Source of the DNA: Paenibacillus sp. HB172176
Lineage (GTDB): Bacteria > Bacillota > Bacilli > Paenibacillales > Paenibacillaceae
Direction: 5' to 3'
Assembly (NCBI RefSeq): GCF_011947265.1
Contig: NZ_JAATHD010000011.1
Span: forward strand, 62,001 to 126,000
Length of the DNA stretch: 64,000 nucleotides
Below the pieces are notes generated by a model. The model was not told where the DNA came from, ran no database searches, and worked only from the letters and a program-made list of their open reading frames with translations. A program made the position numbers and the translations under genes. Positions 43,738-52,905 of this stretch are shown one piece after another. Each line of letters opens with the position of its first letter. The first letter of the stretch is position 1.

Positions 43738-44408
43738 ACGAATTCGAGGATATGGGCTTCGCGAAGCTTGATGTAGGACGAGAGGAACGCACGGGTTTTC
43801 CCGAGATTGTCTTCGGTCTCGGGAAGACCGTGGACCAGGTGGAGGTGATCTTCTCGCGTCTCGCCGAGGTGCACGGCAGAGCGCTTGTGACAAGGGCCTC
43901 GCAAGAGATGGCGGACAGGGTGGCGCTGCGTTATTCCGACGCCCGCTATGATGCGGCATCCCGCCTGCTCTCGCTTGGCGGAGAGGAACGCAAGCTTCCC
44001 GGCAAGGTTGCCGTGCTGACCGGCGGCACATCGGATATTCCCGTTGCGGAAGAAGCCGCCGGCACGGCGGAATGGATGGGCTGCGAGGTGGATCGCATCT
44101 ATGATGTCGGAGTCGCGGGCATCGAGCGCCTGCTCAGCCACAAAGAACGCATCCGTGAGGCTTCCGTCATCATCGCGGTAGCGGGAATGGAGGGCGCGCT
44201 TGTCAGCGTGGTCGGCGGTTTTGCACGCAGGCCGGTCATTGCCGTGCCTACCTCGGTCGGCTATGGGGCTAATTTGCAAGGCGTCACGACGATGCTCGCC
44301 ATGTTGACGTCCTGCGCTTCCGGCGTATCGGTCGTCAATATCGACAACGGCTTCGGCGCTGCATTCCAAGCGGCGACGATTCTTCAATTGGTAGCGGAGG
44401 GCTCTTAG
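43734..44408 (+). CDS. larB: LarB: nickel-pincer cofactor biosynthesis carboxylase/hydrolase
   Basis: A 224-residue protein related to PurE-type AIR carboxylase. LarB carboxylates nicotinic acid adenine dinucleotide at C5 and releases AMP. N-terminal KLDVGREERTGFPEIVFG is typical of LarB; the PurE-like core has LTGGTSDIPVAEEA and AGMEGALVSVVGG, then PTSVGYGANLQG. ATG overlaps the larE stop and the larC gene starts two nt after the larB stop, so larE-larB-larC are tightly coupled. Together with LarE and LarC this completes the pathway to the cofactor used by the LarA homologue. Confidence 0.94.
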   Translation: MNEFEDMGFAKLDVGREERTGFPEIVFGLGKTVDQVEVIFSRLAEVHGRALVTRASQEMADRVALRYSDARYDAASRLLSLGGEERKLPGKVAVLTGGTSDIPVAEEAAGTAEWMGCEVDRIYDVGVAGIERLLSHKERIREASVIIAVAGMEGALVSVVGGFARRPVIAVPTSVGYGANLQGVTTMLAMLTSCASGVSVVNIDNGFGAAFQAATILQLVAEGS

Positions 44409-44410
44409 GT

Positions 44411-45934
44411 ATGAGGAAAATCTATCTCGACTGCATCTCCGGCATTGCGGGAGACATGACGTTATCCGCTTTGGTCGATCTCGGCGCGGATCCCGATTAT
44501 GTAATCGGGCAATTGAAGCAGCTGCCGATCGACCCATTCACGATGGCGTTCGAAACCGTAGATCGGCGCGGCATAACGGCCAAATGGCTGAAGCTGGACT
44601 TCGAGCAGGATCATGAGCATGAACATGTGCAAAGCCATAGTCACGCGCACGAGCATACACACACGCATTCACATCATCATGAACATCATGATCACGAGCT
44701 TTCACATGCGCATGATCATTCTCATACACACGATCATAGTCATGATCATAGTCACACGCATGAGCTTTCTCAAGCACATGAAAACAACCGCGACGATCAT
44801 TCTCATGCACATAACCATGCGCATAATCATGGACACTCACACTCGCATGACCACGGTCATACGCATGACCACAATCATTCGCTTGACCATGGCCATGCGC
44901 ACGAGCATAGTCACTCGCATTCCCACGCTCACTCGCATGAGCATCGCAGAGCATCGGATATTCTCGACATGATCGCGGCGTCCGGGCTGCCTGAGCGCGT
45001 GAAGGAGAGAAGTCTCGCGATCTTCCGGCTTATTGCCGAGGCGGAGGGCAAGATTCATGGCATGAATCCCGCGGATGTTCATTTCCACGAAGTAGGGGCG
45101 ATGGATTCGATCCTCGACATTATCGGCGTCTGCCTGGCGCTCGAGAATCTGAACATAGGATCCATCATCGTATCCCCCGTACCTACGGGCGAAGGCAGAC
45201 TTCGCATGGCGCACGGTTTATACCCGATTCCGGCGCCGGCTACCGCTGAGCTGCTTCGCGGCATTCCGCTGTCGACTTTCACAGCCAAGGGAGAGCTGAC
45301 GACGCCGACAGGCGCCGGCATCGTGAAAGCTCTGGCGACCGGCTTCGGCTCCATGCCCGCCGGCACGATAGAACGCATCGGCTACGGCGCGGGAACGAAG
45401 AACTTTGAACATCCGAACGTGGTCAGGGCGGTCTTATTCGAGGCCGAACAATCCTTTGCCGCCAGCGCGTCGGCAACCATTCCCTCATCGCACTCCACGA
45501 CGCAGCGCGAGAAAATTTTTATACTCGAGGCGCAAGTGGATGATTGCACGGGAGAAACGCTTGGACACGCGATGGACGAGCTGCTGTCGGCGGGAGCGCT
45601 TGATGTATTCTACACGCCCGTGTATATGAAGAAGAATCGTCCCGGAATCTTGATTACCGTATTAAGCGATGAAGGGAAAAGAACCAAACTGGAGGATATT
45701 CTGCTTCTCGAGACCTCCACAATCGGCGTCCGGAGCAGCGAGTGGCAGCGGCGGGCATTGCAGCGCAAGTGGATGGAAGTGAACAGCCGCTACGGTCCGA
45801 TTCGCGTGAAGCAAGCGCTCGATGGCGATCGATTGCTTCGGCAATCTCCCGAGTATGAGGATGCTGCGGCAGCCGCGCGAGCGCATGGCGTCTCGCTTGA
45901 AGCGGTATACCAGGAAGTCTACAGAAATCTATAG
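44411..45934 (+). CDS. larC: LarC: nickel insertase with a 50-histidine insertion
   Basis: A 507-residue CTP-dependent nickel insertase that puts Ni into the pincer nucleotide. The N-terminus is YLDCISGIAGDMTLSALVDL and later segments (HFHEVGAMDSILDIIG, GELTTPTGAGIVKAL) are LarC hallmarks. Residues 68-178 are an insertion of alternating His with Ser, Asp, Glu, Ala or Thr; I count 50 His in 111 residues. LarC proteins often have a shorter His-rich stretch, so this one is large; nickel storage or delivery is the likely role. In Lactobacillus, larC is split and joined by ribosomal frameshifting; here it is a single intact frame. Confidence 0.94.
   Translation: MRKIYLDCISGIAGDMTLSALVDLGADPDYVIGQLKQLPIDPFTMAFETVDRRGITAKWLKLDFEQDHEHEHVQSHSHAHEHTHTHSHHHEHHDHELSHAHDHSHTHDHSHDHSHTHELSQAHENNRDDHSHAHNHAHNHGHSHSHDHGHTHDHNHSLDHGHAHEHSHSHSHAHSHEHRRASDILDMIAASGLPERVKERSLAIFRLIAEAEGKIHGMNPADVHFHEVGAMDSILDIIGVCLALENLNIGSIIVSPVPTGEGRLRMAHGLYPIPAPATAELLRGIPLSTFTAKGELTTPTGAGIVKALATGFGSMPAGTIERIGYGAGTKNFEHPNVVRAVLFEAEQSFAASASATIPSSHSTTQREKIFILEAQVDDCTGETLGHAMDELLSAGALDVFYTPVYMKKNRPGILITVLSDEGKRTKLEDILLLETSTIGVRSSEWQRRALQRKWMEVNSRYGPIRVKQALDGDRLLRQSPEYEDAAAAARAHGVSLEAVYQEVYRNL
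44612..44944 (+). repeat. His-codon-rich low-complexity tract inside larC
   Basis: 333 nt built from CAT/CAC alternating with GAT, AGT, GCG, ACG or GAG. It is coding, and several overlapping frames also read open because of the bias. It is a likely place for length variation between strains. Confidence 0.85.
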
Positions 45935-45994
45935 TTTCATGTTTCACCGCACATATGGAATTTTCAAATTTAACGTTCAGAGGAGTTGAGCAAA

Positions 45995-47257
45995 ATGACC
46001 GAAGCAACTGCAATCCGCAAGGCGGAGCTGCGCGAAACGGTGCAGCGGCTTGCCGCATCCATGCCGGTTACCGATATGCACACCCATCTGTATGCGCCCG
46101 AATTCGGCGAGCTGCTGCTATGGGGAATTGACGAGCTGCTAACGTATCATTATCTAATCTCGGAGTCGTTCCGCTGGTCCGACCAGGAATACGAGAAATT
46201 CTGGTCGCTAAGCAAGAGGGAGCAGGCGGATCAAATTTGGCAAGCCCTTTTCCTCGACCATTCTCCGGTCAGCGAAGCGGCGAACGGTTTCATCACCATA
46301 CTGGATCGCTTGGGCATGGATATATCTTCCCGTAATCTCGATGATTACCGGAAGGCCTTCGCGGAGAAGTCGACGGAGGAGCAAGTGGATGCGGTGATGC
46401 AGATCGCCGGCGTCGAGAAGATCGTCATGACGAACGACCCGTTCGATGCGGTTGAGCGAAAGGTCTGGGAGGCTGGAAACGGCAAGAAAGACAAGAGATT
46501 CTTCGCGGCGCTTCGCGTCGATACGCTTCTGAATGATTGGCCAACGGCCGTTAAGGAGCTTCAAGCGCTCGGCTACGGGGTTGAGACGTCCTGGACGGAT
46601 CGCACGAAGGAAGAGGCTCGCCGCTTCCTGAACGAATGGATTGTTCGCATGGACGCCCTGTATCTCGCCGTTTCGATGCCCGGCGATTTCGTCTATCCGG
46701 CCGAGGATCATCGCAGCAAGATGATCGACGAGGTTATGATACCCGTCTGTCAGGAGCGCAGCATTCCATTCGCTCTTATGATCGGCGTCCGCAGACGGGT
46801 TAATCCTGGTTTGTCACTTGCCGGAGACATGAGCATGCGCTCGGATGTGTCGGCAGTGGAAGCTTTATGCCGCCGTTATCCGGACCAGAAATTCCTGATT
46901 ACGATGCTGGCGAGGGAAAATCAGCATGAACTGACCGTTCTGGCGCGCAAGTTCCGCAATTTGATGGTATTCGGCTGCTGGTGGTTCCTTCATATTGAAT
47001 CGATGGTCGAGGAAATGACGAGATTCCGTCTTGAGTTGCTTGGAACGGCCGTCATTCCGCAGCATTCGGATTGCCGCGTCTTCGAGCAGCTCATCTACAA
47101 GTGGGAGCATTCGAGACGTATTATCGGCAATGTGCTGGCAGATAAGTACGAGCGCCTGCAGGACAGCGGCTGGCAAGTAACGGAAGATGAAATCAAACGC
47201 GATTTGAATGATCTCTTCCATCAAAACTTCTGGCGGTTTTTGGGCAGAAACCAATAG
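45995..47257 (+). CDS. Short-form uronate isomerase (UxaC/BH0493-like amidohydrolase)
   Basis: A 420-residue member of the amidohydrolase-fold uronate isomerases, which convert D-glucuronate to D-fructuronate and D-galacturonate to D-tagaturonate. VTDMHTHLY carries the metal-binding HxH near residue 25, followed by LLWGIDELLTYHYL, shared with UxaC. The length matches the short group first seen in Bacillus halodurans (about 427) rather than 470-residue UxaC. ATG at 45995 follows AGAGGAG by 9 nt. It lies 60 nt after larC without a terminator between, so probably ends the lar operon. Its presence ties the LarA homologue to uronate metabolism. Confidence 0.82.
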   Translation: MTEATAIRKAELRETVQRLAASMPVTDMHTHLYAPEFGELLLWGIDELLTYHYLISESFRWSDQEYEKFWSLSKREQADQIWQALFLDHSPVSEAANGFITILDRLGMDISSRNLDDYRKAFAEKSTEEQVDAVMQIAGVEKIVMTNDPFDAVERKVWEAGNGKKDKRFFAALRVDTLLNDWPTAVKELQALGYGVETSWTDRTKEEARRFLNEWIVRMDALYLAVSMPGDFVYPAEDHRSKMIDEVMIPVCQERSIPFALMIGVRRRVNPGLSLAGDMSMRSDVSAVEALCRRYPDQKFLITMLARENQHELTVLARKFRNLMVFGCWWFLHIESMVEEMTRFRLELLGTAVIPQHSDCRVFEQLIYKWEHSRRIIGNVLADKYERLQDSGWQVTEDEIKRDLNDLFHQNFWRFLGRNQ

Positions 47258-47310
47258 ATTCGACGCGACGCGACCGATAACAGGCAATGTTTAATGATAT
47301 TTTCGATACC

Positions 47311-47350
47311 GAACCTCTCGTTTCCACTGGGAACGAGAGGTTCTCTTCGT
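47311..47350 (+). terminator. Rho-independent terminator at end of the lar/uronate operon
   Basis: GAACCTCTCGTT (47311-47322) and AACGAGAGGTTC (47332-47343) pair around TCCACTGGG; TCTTCGTATATTT follows. It closes the operon that began at 39337. Confidence 0.75.
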
Positions 47351-47554
47351 ATATTTGTGCCAAAAAGCGGCATTCCCTGTGCTAACGGAACCCAGCGCGC
47401 GCTTATTCCACTCATCATAGGGAGATATGGTGTGTTGACGATGGCAAGCAACGATGCGCCTCCCCGACCCAAAATCTAACAATCTGAGTGCGAATATATA
47501 AATTCTGACATAGTAATGGAATTTGATTATCAGTATAATAATTGAATGATGAGC

Positions 47555-47568
47555 TGAAAACGCTAACA
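47555..47568 (+). promoter_or_regulatory. Catabolite-response element (CcpA site)
   Basis: TGAAAACGCTAACA fits the consensus TGWAARCGYTWWCA at every position. It lies 16 nt after a TATAAT hexamer (47534-47539) and 80 nt before the AraC-type regulator, a place where CcpA would repress in the presence of preferred sugars. Confidence 0.8.
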
Positions 47569-47648
47569 TTTAGAGGGAGGACGTATCTGACTGCGAACGC
47601 AAAAATCGCAAGTTTGCTCCAAGGCTAAGGAAAAGAAGGAGGATGGTC

Positions 47649-49985
47649 ATGATGCATTGGAAGAGGGGACGCAGAGAAGGGGAAACCTTCCGAAGATCGG
47701 TATTCGTCAAGCTGATGTTGTCCTTCATGTGTATCTTGTTTATTCCTGTTATTATTGGAAGTCTGTTGTACAACAAGATGGAGCAAGCGATGATCGAAAA
47801 CGCGAACGAATCCAATCAAACCCTGCTTCAGAAAGCGCGGCTGACCTTGGACAATCGAATGTACGAAATCGATCAGCTGGCTTCTCAAATTACGCTGGAT
47901 CCGACTTTGCAAATTCTCATGTACGGCGAATCCGATCACGAGAATCTGGATGAATACAAATATATCGAATTTATAAAAGGCTTTAAGCGTTACCGCAATT
48001 TGAGTCCTTTCATTGATGATTATTATATTTATTTGAAGGAGCCGGACCGAATTCTGACAAGGACGATCAAGACGGACTCGGATATGTTCTTCAATCATAT
48101 CGAGCTGTATCAAAACCGAACGTCCAAAGAAATGGTGGACCTATTGTCAACCTATCATATGAAAACATTTCTCCCTTCCGAGCCCGTACAATACGGCTTG
48201 AAGCAGCGGAATATGATCTCGGTCGTAACCTCGCTGCCGATGGGGGATGCGACGGATGTGAAGGGCTCTTTCGTCGTATTGATCGACGAGTCGGAAATTC
48301 TTAACCTGCTCAGGGAAGCGGATCAGCGGGCGGCGAATTATTTTATTCTGAACGATCAGAATCAATTGATCAGCTCGACGGAGCCGGATAACGGCTTTAC
48401 GGCTTCTATCGCTTCGAAGCTGAACGGGGCGGTGGGCAACTTCTCGATGCGGACCGAGGACGGCGAGATGATGATCTCGTATCGGAAGTCGATGCAGAAT
48501 AACTGGACTTATATCTCGGTGCTGCCGAAGGACGTTCTCATGGCGAAAGTGAATGAAGTGAAGTCATTGGCTTTGCTGCTTGTGTTCATTTGCTTCGCTG
48601 TGGGCATGTCGCTGGCGTATTATTTCGCCTACAAGAATCATCGGCCAATCAGGGAAATCATCCATGCGATCAAGAAGGGCAAAAATTTGGGAGGCGTGCG
48701 CATCCGCAATGAATTCGATTTCATCAGGGACGAGCTGATGACCTCAATCGACGAAGAGAAAACGATGCGGGGCCTGCTGTCGCAGCAATCCGCCGTTATT
48801 CAATCGGATTTTATCGGCAGGATGATGAAGGGCTACGTGGACACGCGCTCTCTGACCGAGCAGGATTTCGAGTTTATGAACGTGCGCTTCAAGCACGCCC
48901 ATTTCGGCGTCATTCTTCTGCAGATCGAGGATTGCCGCAGATTTATGAAGGGCGAATCCGAGCGCGAATGGACGCTGATGCGGTTCATTCTTATTAATCT
49001 CAGCAAGGAACTGCTTGACGACTACGGCTATGCAATCGAAATGGACAGGGATCGAGTAGGCATTCTGCTTAATTATCCGTTATCGAAGACGGGCGCGGGG
49101 AATGAGCTGCATCAACGTCTGCAGCAGTTGCAAACGCAGGTGGAGCAGAAATTCCTGTCGAGCATCACTATAGCGGTCAGCAGCCTCAGCGAAGGGATGA
49201 ATGGAATCGCCGGGGCTTACGCGGAGGCGGTGATGGCGCTGGAATACAAGCTTTTGCCCGATCAGAGCGTCATCATCTATTACGAGGCGATCAAGAATAC
49301 GGAGCATCATTATTATTACTATCCGATCGAAACGGAAACCCAACTGATGAATTACGCCAAGAGCGGCGATTACCAGCAAGCGTCCAAGGTTCTGGATCAG
49401 GTGTTCCAAGCGAATTTCCAGACCCGAGCCATATCGCCGGAGATGGGGAAGAGCCTGTTCATGGAATTGATGAGCACGGTGATGAAGCTGTTCAACGTTT
49501 TTCACCTGGATGAGAAGCAATTTCTGGATGGCGAGCTGGATCCTGTGAAGTGGATGACGAAGATCGGCAACGCCGAGAAAATGCTGGAGAAGCTGAAGAG
49601 CATGTATGAGATCATATGCCGGAAGGCGGAGGAGAACAGAACCGATCACGGAGATGCGCAATTTTTGAAAATACAAGCCTATATTGAAGAGCATTTCGCC
49701 AGCAACGAGCTAAGTCTGACGAGCATTGCTGAATATTGCGGATTGAATCCCTCTTATTTGTCAACCTTCTATAAGAAGCACAGCGGGCAAAATTTGACCG
49801 AGGTCATTACAGGGTTGCGAATTAAACAAGCCAAAGCATACTTGGCGGAGGGCGCTCTAACGATTTCGCAAATCGCCCAGCAGGTCGGCTTCACCAATGA
49901 CACCGGACTGATCCGAGTTTTCAAAAAAACAGAAGGCATTACGCCGGGCAAATATCGTGAAATGGTGGAGCCTCAAAGCTCGTAA
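47649..49985 (+). CDS. Membrane-anchored AraC-family regulator of the downstream ABC importer
   Basis: A ~778-residue protein with a transmembrane helix at about 18-38, an extracellular Cache-like sensor part (about 45-295), a second helix near 300-325 (LALLLVFICFAVGMSLAYYF), a long cytoplasmic linker, and a C-terminal AraC domain of two helix-turn-helices (FASNELSLTSIAEYCGLNP; EGALTISQIAQQVGFTN). This one-component design is common in Paenibacillaceae, next to sugar ABC operons. AGAAGGAGG ends at 47642, so ATG at 47649 or 47652 is better than 47643. It precedes the binding-protein gene by 190 nt and carries a cre site upstream. Confidence 0.9.
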   Translation: MMHWKRGRREGETFRRSVFVKLMLSFMCILFIPVIIGSLLYNKMEQAMIENANESNQTLLQKARLTLDNRMYEIDQLASQITLDPTLQILMYGESDHENLDEYKYIEFIKGFKRYRNLSPFIDDYYIYLKEPDRILTRTIKTDSDMFFNHIELYQNRTSKEMVDLLSTYHMKTFLPSEPVQYGLKQRNMISVVTSLPMGDATDVKGSFVVLIDESEILNLLREADQRAANYFILNDQNQLISSTEPDNGFTASIASKLNGAVGNFSMRTEDGEMMISYRKSMQNNWTYISVLPKDVLMAKVNEVKSLALLLVFICFAVGMSLAYYFAYKNHRPIREIIHAIKKGKNLGGVRIRNEFDFIRDELMTSIDEEKTMRGLLSQQSAVIQSDFIGRMMKGYVDTRSLTEQDFEFMNVRFKHAHFGVILLQIEDCRRFMKGESEREWTLMRFILINLSKELLDDYGYAIEMDRDRVGILLNYPLSKTGAGNELHQRLQQLQTQVEQKFLSSITIAVSSLSEGMNGIAGAYAEAVMALEYKLLPDQSVIIYYEAIKNTEHHYYYYPIETETQLMNYAKSGDYQQASKVLDQVFQANFQTRAISPEMGKSLFMELMSTVMKLFNVFHLDEKQFLDGELDPVKWMTKIGNAEKMLEKLKSMYEIICRKAEENRTDHGDAQFLKIQAYIEEHFASNELSLTSIAEYCGLNPSYLSTFYKKHSGQNLTEVITGLRIKQAKAYLAEGALTISQIAQQVGFTNDTGLIRVFKKTEGITPGKYREMVEPQSS

Positions 49986-50173
49986 AACCGCATAAAATAA
50001 GGGCTTTCTTGAAGAATGACGGTCCATCTAAAGATTGGATAGCCCCAAATCTAGCATTGTAATAGCCTCTCTAAAGGATTAGCCGTATTCAAATTCATGC
50101 CGCAGCCTATACGATGGAAACAAGCCAATCAGGCTGCATCATCATTTAAAGATGAGAGGGGATTGTTACACGT

Positions 50174-51811
50174 ATGAATGGAAAACGCGGAAAAGCATGG
50201 ATGAAGTCGGTGTTCGTTATGATTTGCCTGCTGGCGGTCATTACGGCGGGATGCTCCAGCAACAACAATAATAATGGAGGCAAGCAAAACGCTGAAACAA
50301 CGAAGCCAAGCTCAGACGCTGGCACGACAGGAGAGGCGACCGTACCGGATTATCCCGCTTCCTTGTCTTATTGGGTAGAGCTTAACCCGAACGCGGCGGC
50401 TACCATGGCCAATCTGGGAGAAAGCAAGTTGTACCAGCAATTGGAGAAGGAGACGGGAACAAAAGTTGAGTTCACCCATCCTTCGGGAGAAGGCTCGCAG
50501 ATCGACGAGCAATTCAATCTGATGCTTGCATCCAAGAAACTGCCGGATGTGATAGAGAGAAACTGGCTGACGGTGTCGCGCGGTCCGGACGACGCAATTA
50601 AATCGGGCACCATTCTTCGCTTGAATGAATTAATTGATCAGTACGCACCGAATTTGAAAGCTTATCTGGAAGAGCATCCAGAGATTAAGAAGATGATCTC
50701 TACCGATGAAGGGAATATCTATTCCTTCCCGTTCATTCGCGGCGACGAGAAGCTGATGGTATTCTACGGTCCGATTATTCGCAAGGATTGGCTGGACAAA
50801 GCGGGTCTTGAGGTTCCGACCACGATCGACGAGTGGGAGACGATGCTGCTGAAGTTCAAGGATATGAACGGCGGTCAGGCTCCATTCTTCCAAACCTTGT
50901 CCGACACTGGAATTGGTAACGCATTCATTGGCGCTTACGGCATTCCGCTTGAATTCTATAATGACAACGGCACTGTGAAATACGGCTCTGAGCAGCCTGC
51001 GTACAAGGAATATCTGACGCTTATGAACCGTTGGTACAAGGAAGGCATTCTCGATCCGGATTTCGCCGCAATGGACACGCAATTGCGCGATTCAAAGATC
51101 ACGACGGACAAGACGCTTGCCTTCGTCAGCTACACGGGAAGCGGCATCGGCAAATATATGGGGCTGAAAAAAGATGATCCAAGCTTCGAGCTGATTTCCG
51201 CGCCTTATCCGACTCTGAACAAAGGTGAAGACGCCGTCTGGGGACAACGCGACTTCCCGTATACGGGCATTGGAGCGGCCATTACTTCCGCCGCCAAAAA
51301 TCCGGAACAAATCGTAAGATGGCTGGATTATGCTTACGGACCAGAGGGTCACAATCTATTCAACTTCGGCGTTGAAGGCGATAGCTTCACGATGCAGAAC
51401 GGCGAGCCGACCTATACCGATGTCATTATGAACAATCCTGACGGCTTGCCGATTACGCAAGCGATGTCGCAATACATTCGCGCATCCTATAACGGACCGT
51501 TCGTGCAGGATCGCGGTTATATCGAGCAATATTTGGCGCTTGACTCCCAGAAGGAAGCTCTTGTGAATTGGGAGAAAGCGGGCACAGACATGAAGATGCC
51601 GCTCGTTACTCTGACTTCGGATGAAGGCCGCAAGGTCGCTTCGATCATGACGGATCTGAAGGTATACCGTGAAGAGATGATGCTGAAATTCATTATGGGC
51701 TCCGAATCGCTGGATAAATTCGATGACTATGTGAAGACTCTGAAGTCGATGGGCATTGACGAAGTCGTGAAGATTGAACAAGACGCGCTGGATCGCTTCA
51801 ATAAGCGCTAA
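50174..51811 (+). CDS. LplA-type extracellular sugar-binding lipoprotein
   Basis: A 545-residue cluster-D binding protein. The lipobox is VITAGCSS (Cys27), followed by an Asn/Gly run and a Thr/Ser linker to about residue 55. The mature part has LGESKLYQQLEKETG and ASKKLPDVIERNW, a pattern seen in the large LplA/LipO and YtcQ binding proteins that serve oligosaccharides, often of plant polysaccharides. Its permeases follow at once. An importing ATPase is not in the cluster; the family usually borrows a general MsmX-like ATPase. Confidence 0.9.
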   Translation: MNGKRGKAWMKSVFVMICLLAVITAGCSSNNNNNGGKQNAETTKPSSDAGTTGEATVPDYPASLSYWVELNPNAAATMANLGESKLYQQLEKETGTKVEFTHPSGEGSQIDEQFNLMLASKKLPDVIERNWLTVSRGPDDAIKSGTILRLNELIDQYAPNLKAYLEEHPEIKKMISTDEGNIYSFPFIRGDEKLMVFYGPIIRKDWLDKAGLEVPTTIDEWETMLLKFKDMNGGQAPFFQTLSDTGIGNAFIGAYGIPLEFYNDNGTVKYGSEQPAYKEYLTLMNRWYKEGILDPDFAAMDTQLRDSKITTDKTLAFVSYTGSGIGKYMGLKKDDPSFELISAPYPTLNKGEDAVWGQRDFPYTGIGAAITSAAKNPEQIVRWLDYAYGPEGHNLFNFGVEGDSFTMQNGEPTYTDVIMNNPDGLPITQAMSQYIRASYNGPFVQDRGYIEQYLALDSQKEALVNWEKAGTDMKMPLVTLTSDEGRKVASIMTDLKVYREEMMLKFIMGSESLDKFDDYVKTLKSMGIDEVVKIEQDALDRFNKR

Positions 51812-51888
51812 CGCTGACGCTTTCCCGCGCCGGACCTTGAACAGTTCGGCGCGGACTTTCCAAGCGGCTTACAGAGAGGAGTATGCAC

Positions 51889-52893
51889 ATGGCAGTCATT
51901 AGAAGCGAGCAGGCGGAGACAACAGGTTCAGCATCCATTCGCGCGACTGGCGAATTAAGCAGCAGCGCATTGAAGAAGTTAAGCTTCGGTCATCGCGTGC
52001 GCAAGGATTTCTACAAGAATAAGCTGATTTATCTCATGCTGAGTCCGGCCGTCATTTATTTCGCGCTCTTTCATTACGGCCCGATGTATGGCATGCAGAT
52101 TGCCTTCAAGGATTATTATGTGAATGACGGGTTTCTCGGAAGCCCATGGATCGGTTTCGATAATTTCAAAGAATTCTTCGGAAGCTTTTACTTCTTCCGC
52201 ATCTTGAAGAATACGGTTCTTCTCAGCTTATTGAGCTTAATCTTCGCCTTTCCGGCGGGCATTGTGCTCGCGCTATTGCTCAATGAGGTTAGAAACAGCA
52301 AGTTTAAGCGGGCTGTGCAGACGATCACGTATATGCCCCATTTTATCTCTCTTGTCGTCGTTGTCGGCATGATGTTCGACTTTCTGGCAAGAGACGGCCT
52401 AGTGAACAATATCATTACGAGCCTGATCGGCACCGAGCCGGTTGCCTTCATGAGAGAGGCATCCTGGTTCCGAACCTTGTATATCGGCTCCGGCATATGG
52501 CAGAACATCGGCTGGGGCTCCATTATATATTTGGCCGCCATATCAACGATCGATCCTTCCATCTATGAAGCGGCGAAGATTGACGGCGCGAGCCGCTGGA
52601 AGCAGACCTGGAATGTTACCTTGCCGGGAATAGCGCCAACGATTATTATTCTGTTCATTCTGAACATCGGACAGCTAATGACCGTCGGCAGCGAGAAGAT
52701 CCTGCTTATGTATAATCCAATTACGTACGATACTGCTGATGTTATTGCCACTTACACGTATCGCAAAGGAATATTGGAGACGAATTACAGCTATGCGGCA
52801 GCGGTTGGCATGTTCAATGCGTTAATCAGCTTTACCTTGCTCATCATCGCGAACACCATTTCGAAGAGGATGAGCGAGACTAAATTATGGTAA
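51889..52893 (+). CDS. LplB-type sugar ABC transporter permease
   Basis: A 334-residue permease with six helices. The signature EAAxxDGASRWKQTWNVTLPGI (seen as EAAKIDGASRWKQTW) is the EAA loop that contacts the ATPase. HYGPMYGMQIAFKDYY near the N-terminus is diagnostic of the LplB/YtcO subgroup. AGAGGAG ends at 51881, making ATG at 51889 the better start, six residues into a variable N-terminus with a preceding ATG at 51883. It pairs with the next permease. Confidence 0.93.
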   Translation: MAVIRSEQAETTGSASIRATGELSSSALKKLSFGHRVRKDFYKNKLIYLMLSPAVIYFALFHYGPMYGMQIAFKDYYVNDGFLGSPWIGFDNFKEFFGSFYFFRILKNTVLLSLLSLIFAFPAGIVLALLLNEVRNSKFKRAVQTITYMPHFISLVVVVGMMFDFLARDGLVNNIITSLIGTEPVAFMREASWFRTLYIGSGIWQNIGWGSIIYLAAISTIDPSIYEAAKIDGASRWKQTWNVTLPGIAPTIIILFILNIGQLMTVGSEKILLMYNPITYDTADVIATYTYRKGILETNYSYAAAVGMFNALISFTLLIIANTISKRMSETKLW

Positions 52894-52905
52894 GGAGGCG
52901 CAGTG

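Noticed and set aside
44538..44972. His/Met- or Asp/Ala/Tyr-rich open frames overlapping the larC His tract on both strands
   Set aside because: They arise from the CAT/CAC repeat and have no start or context of their own.
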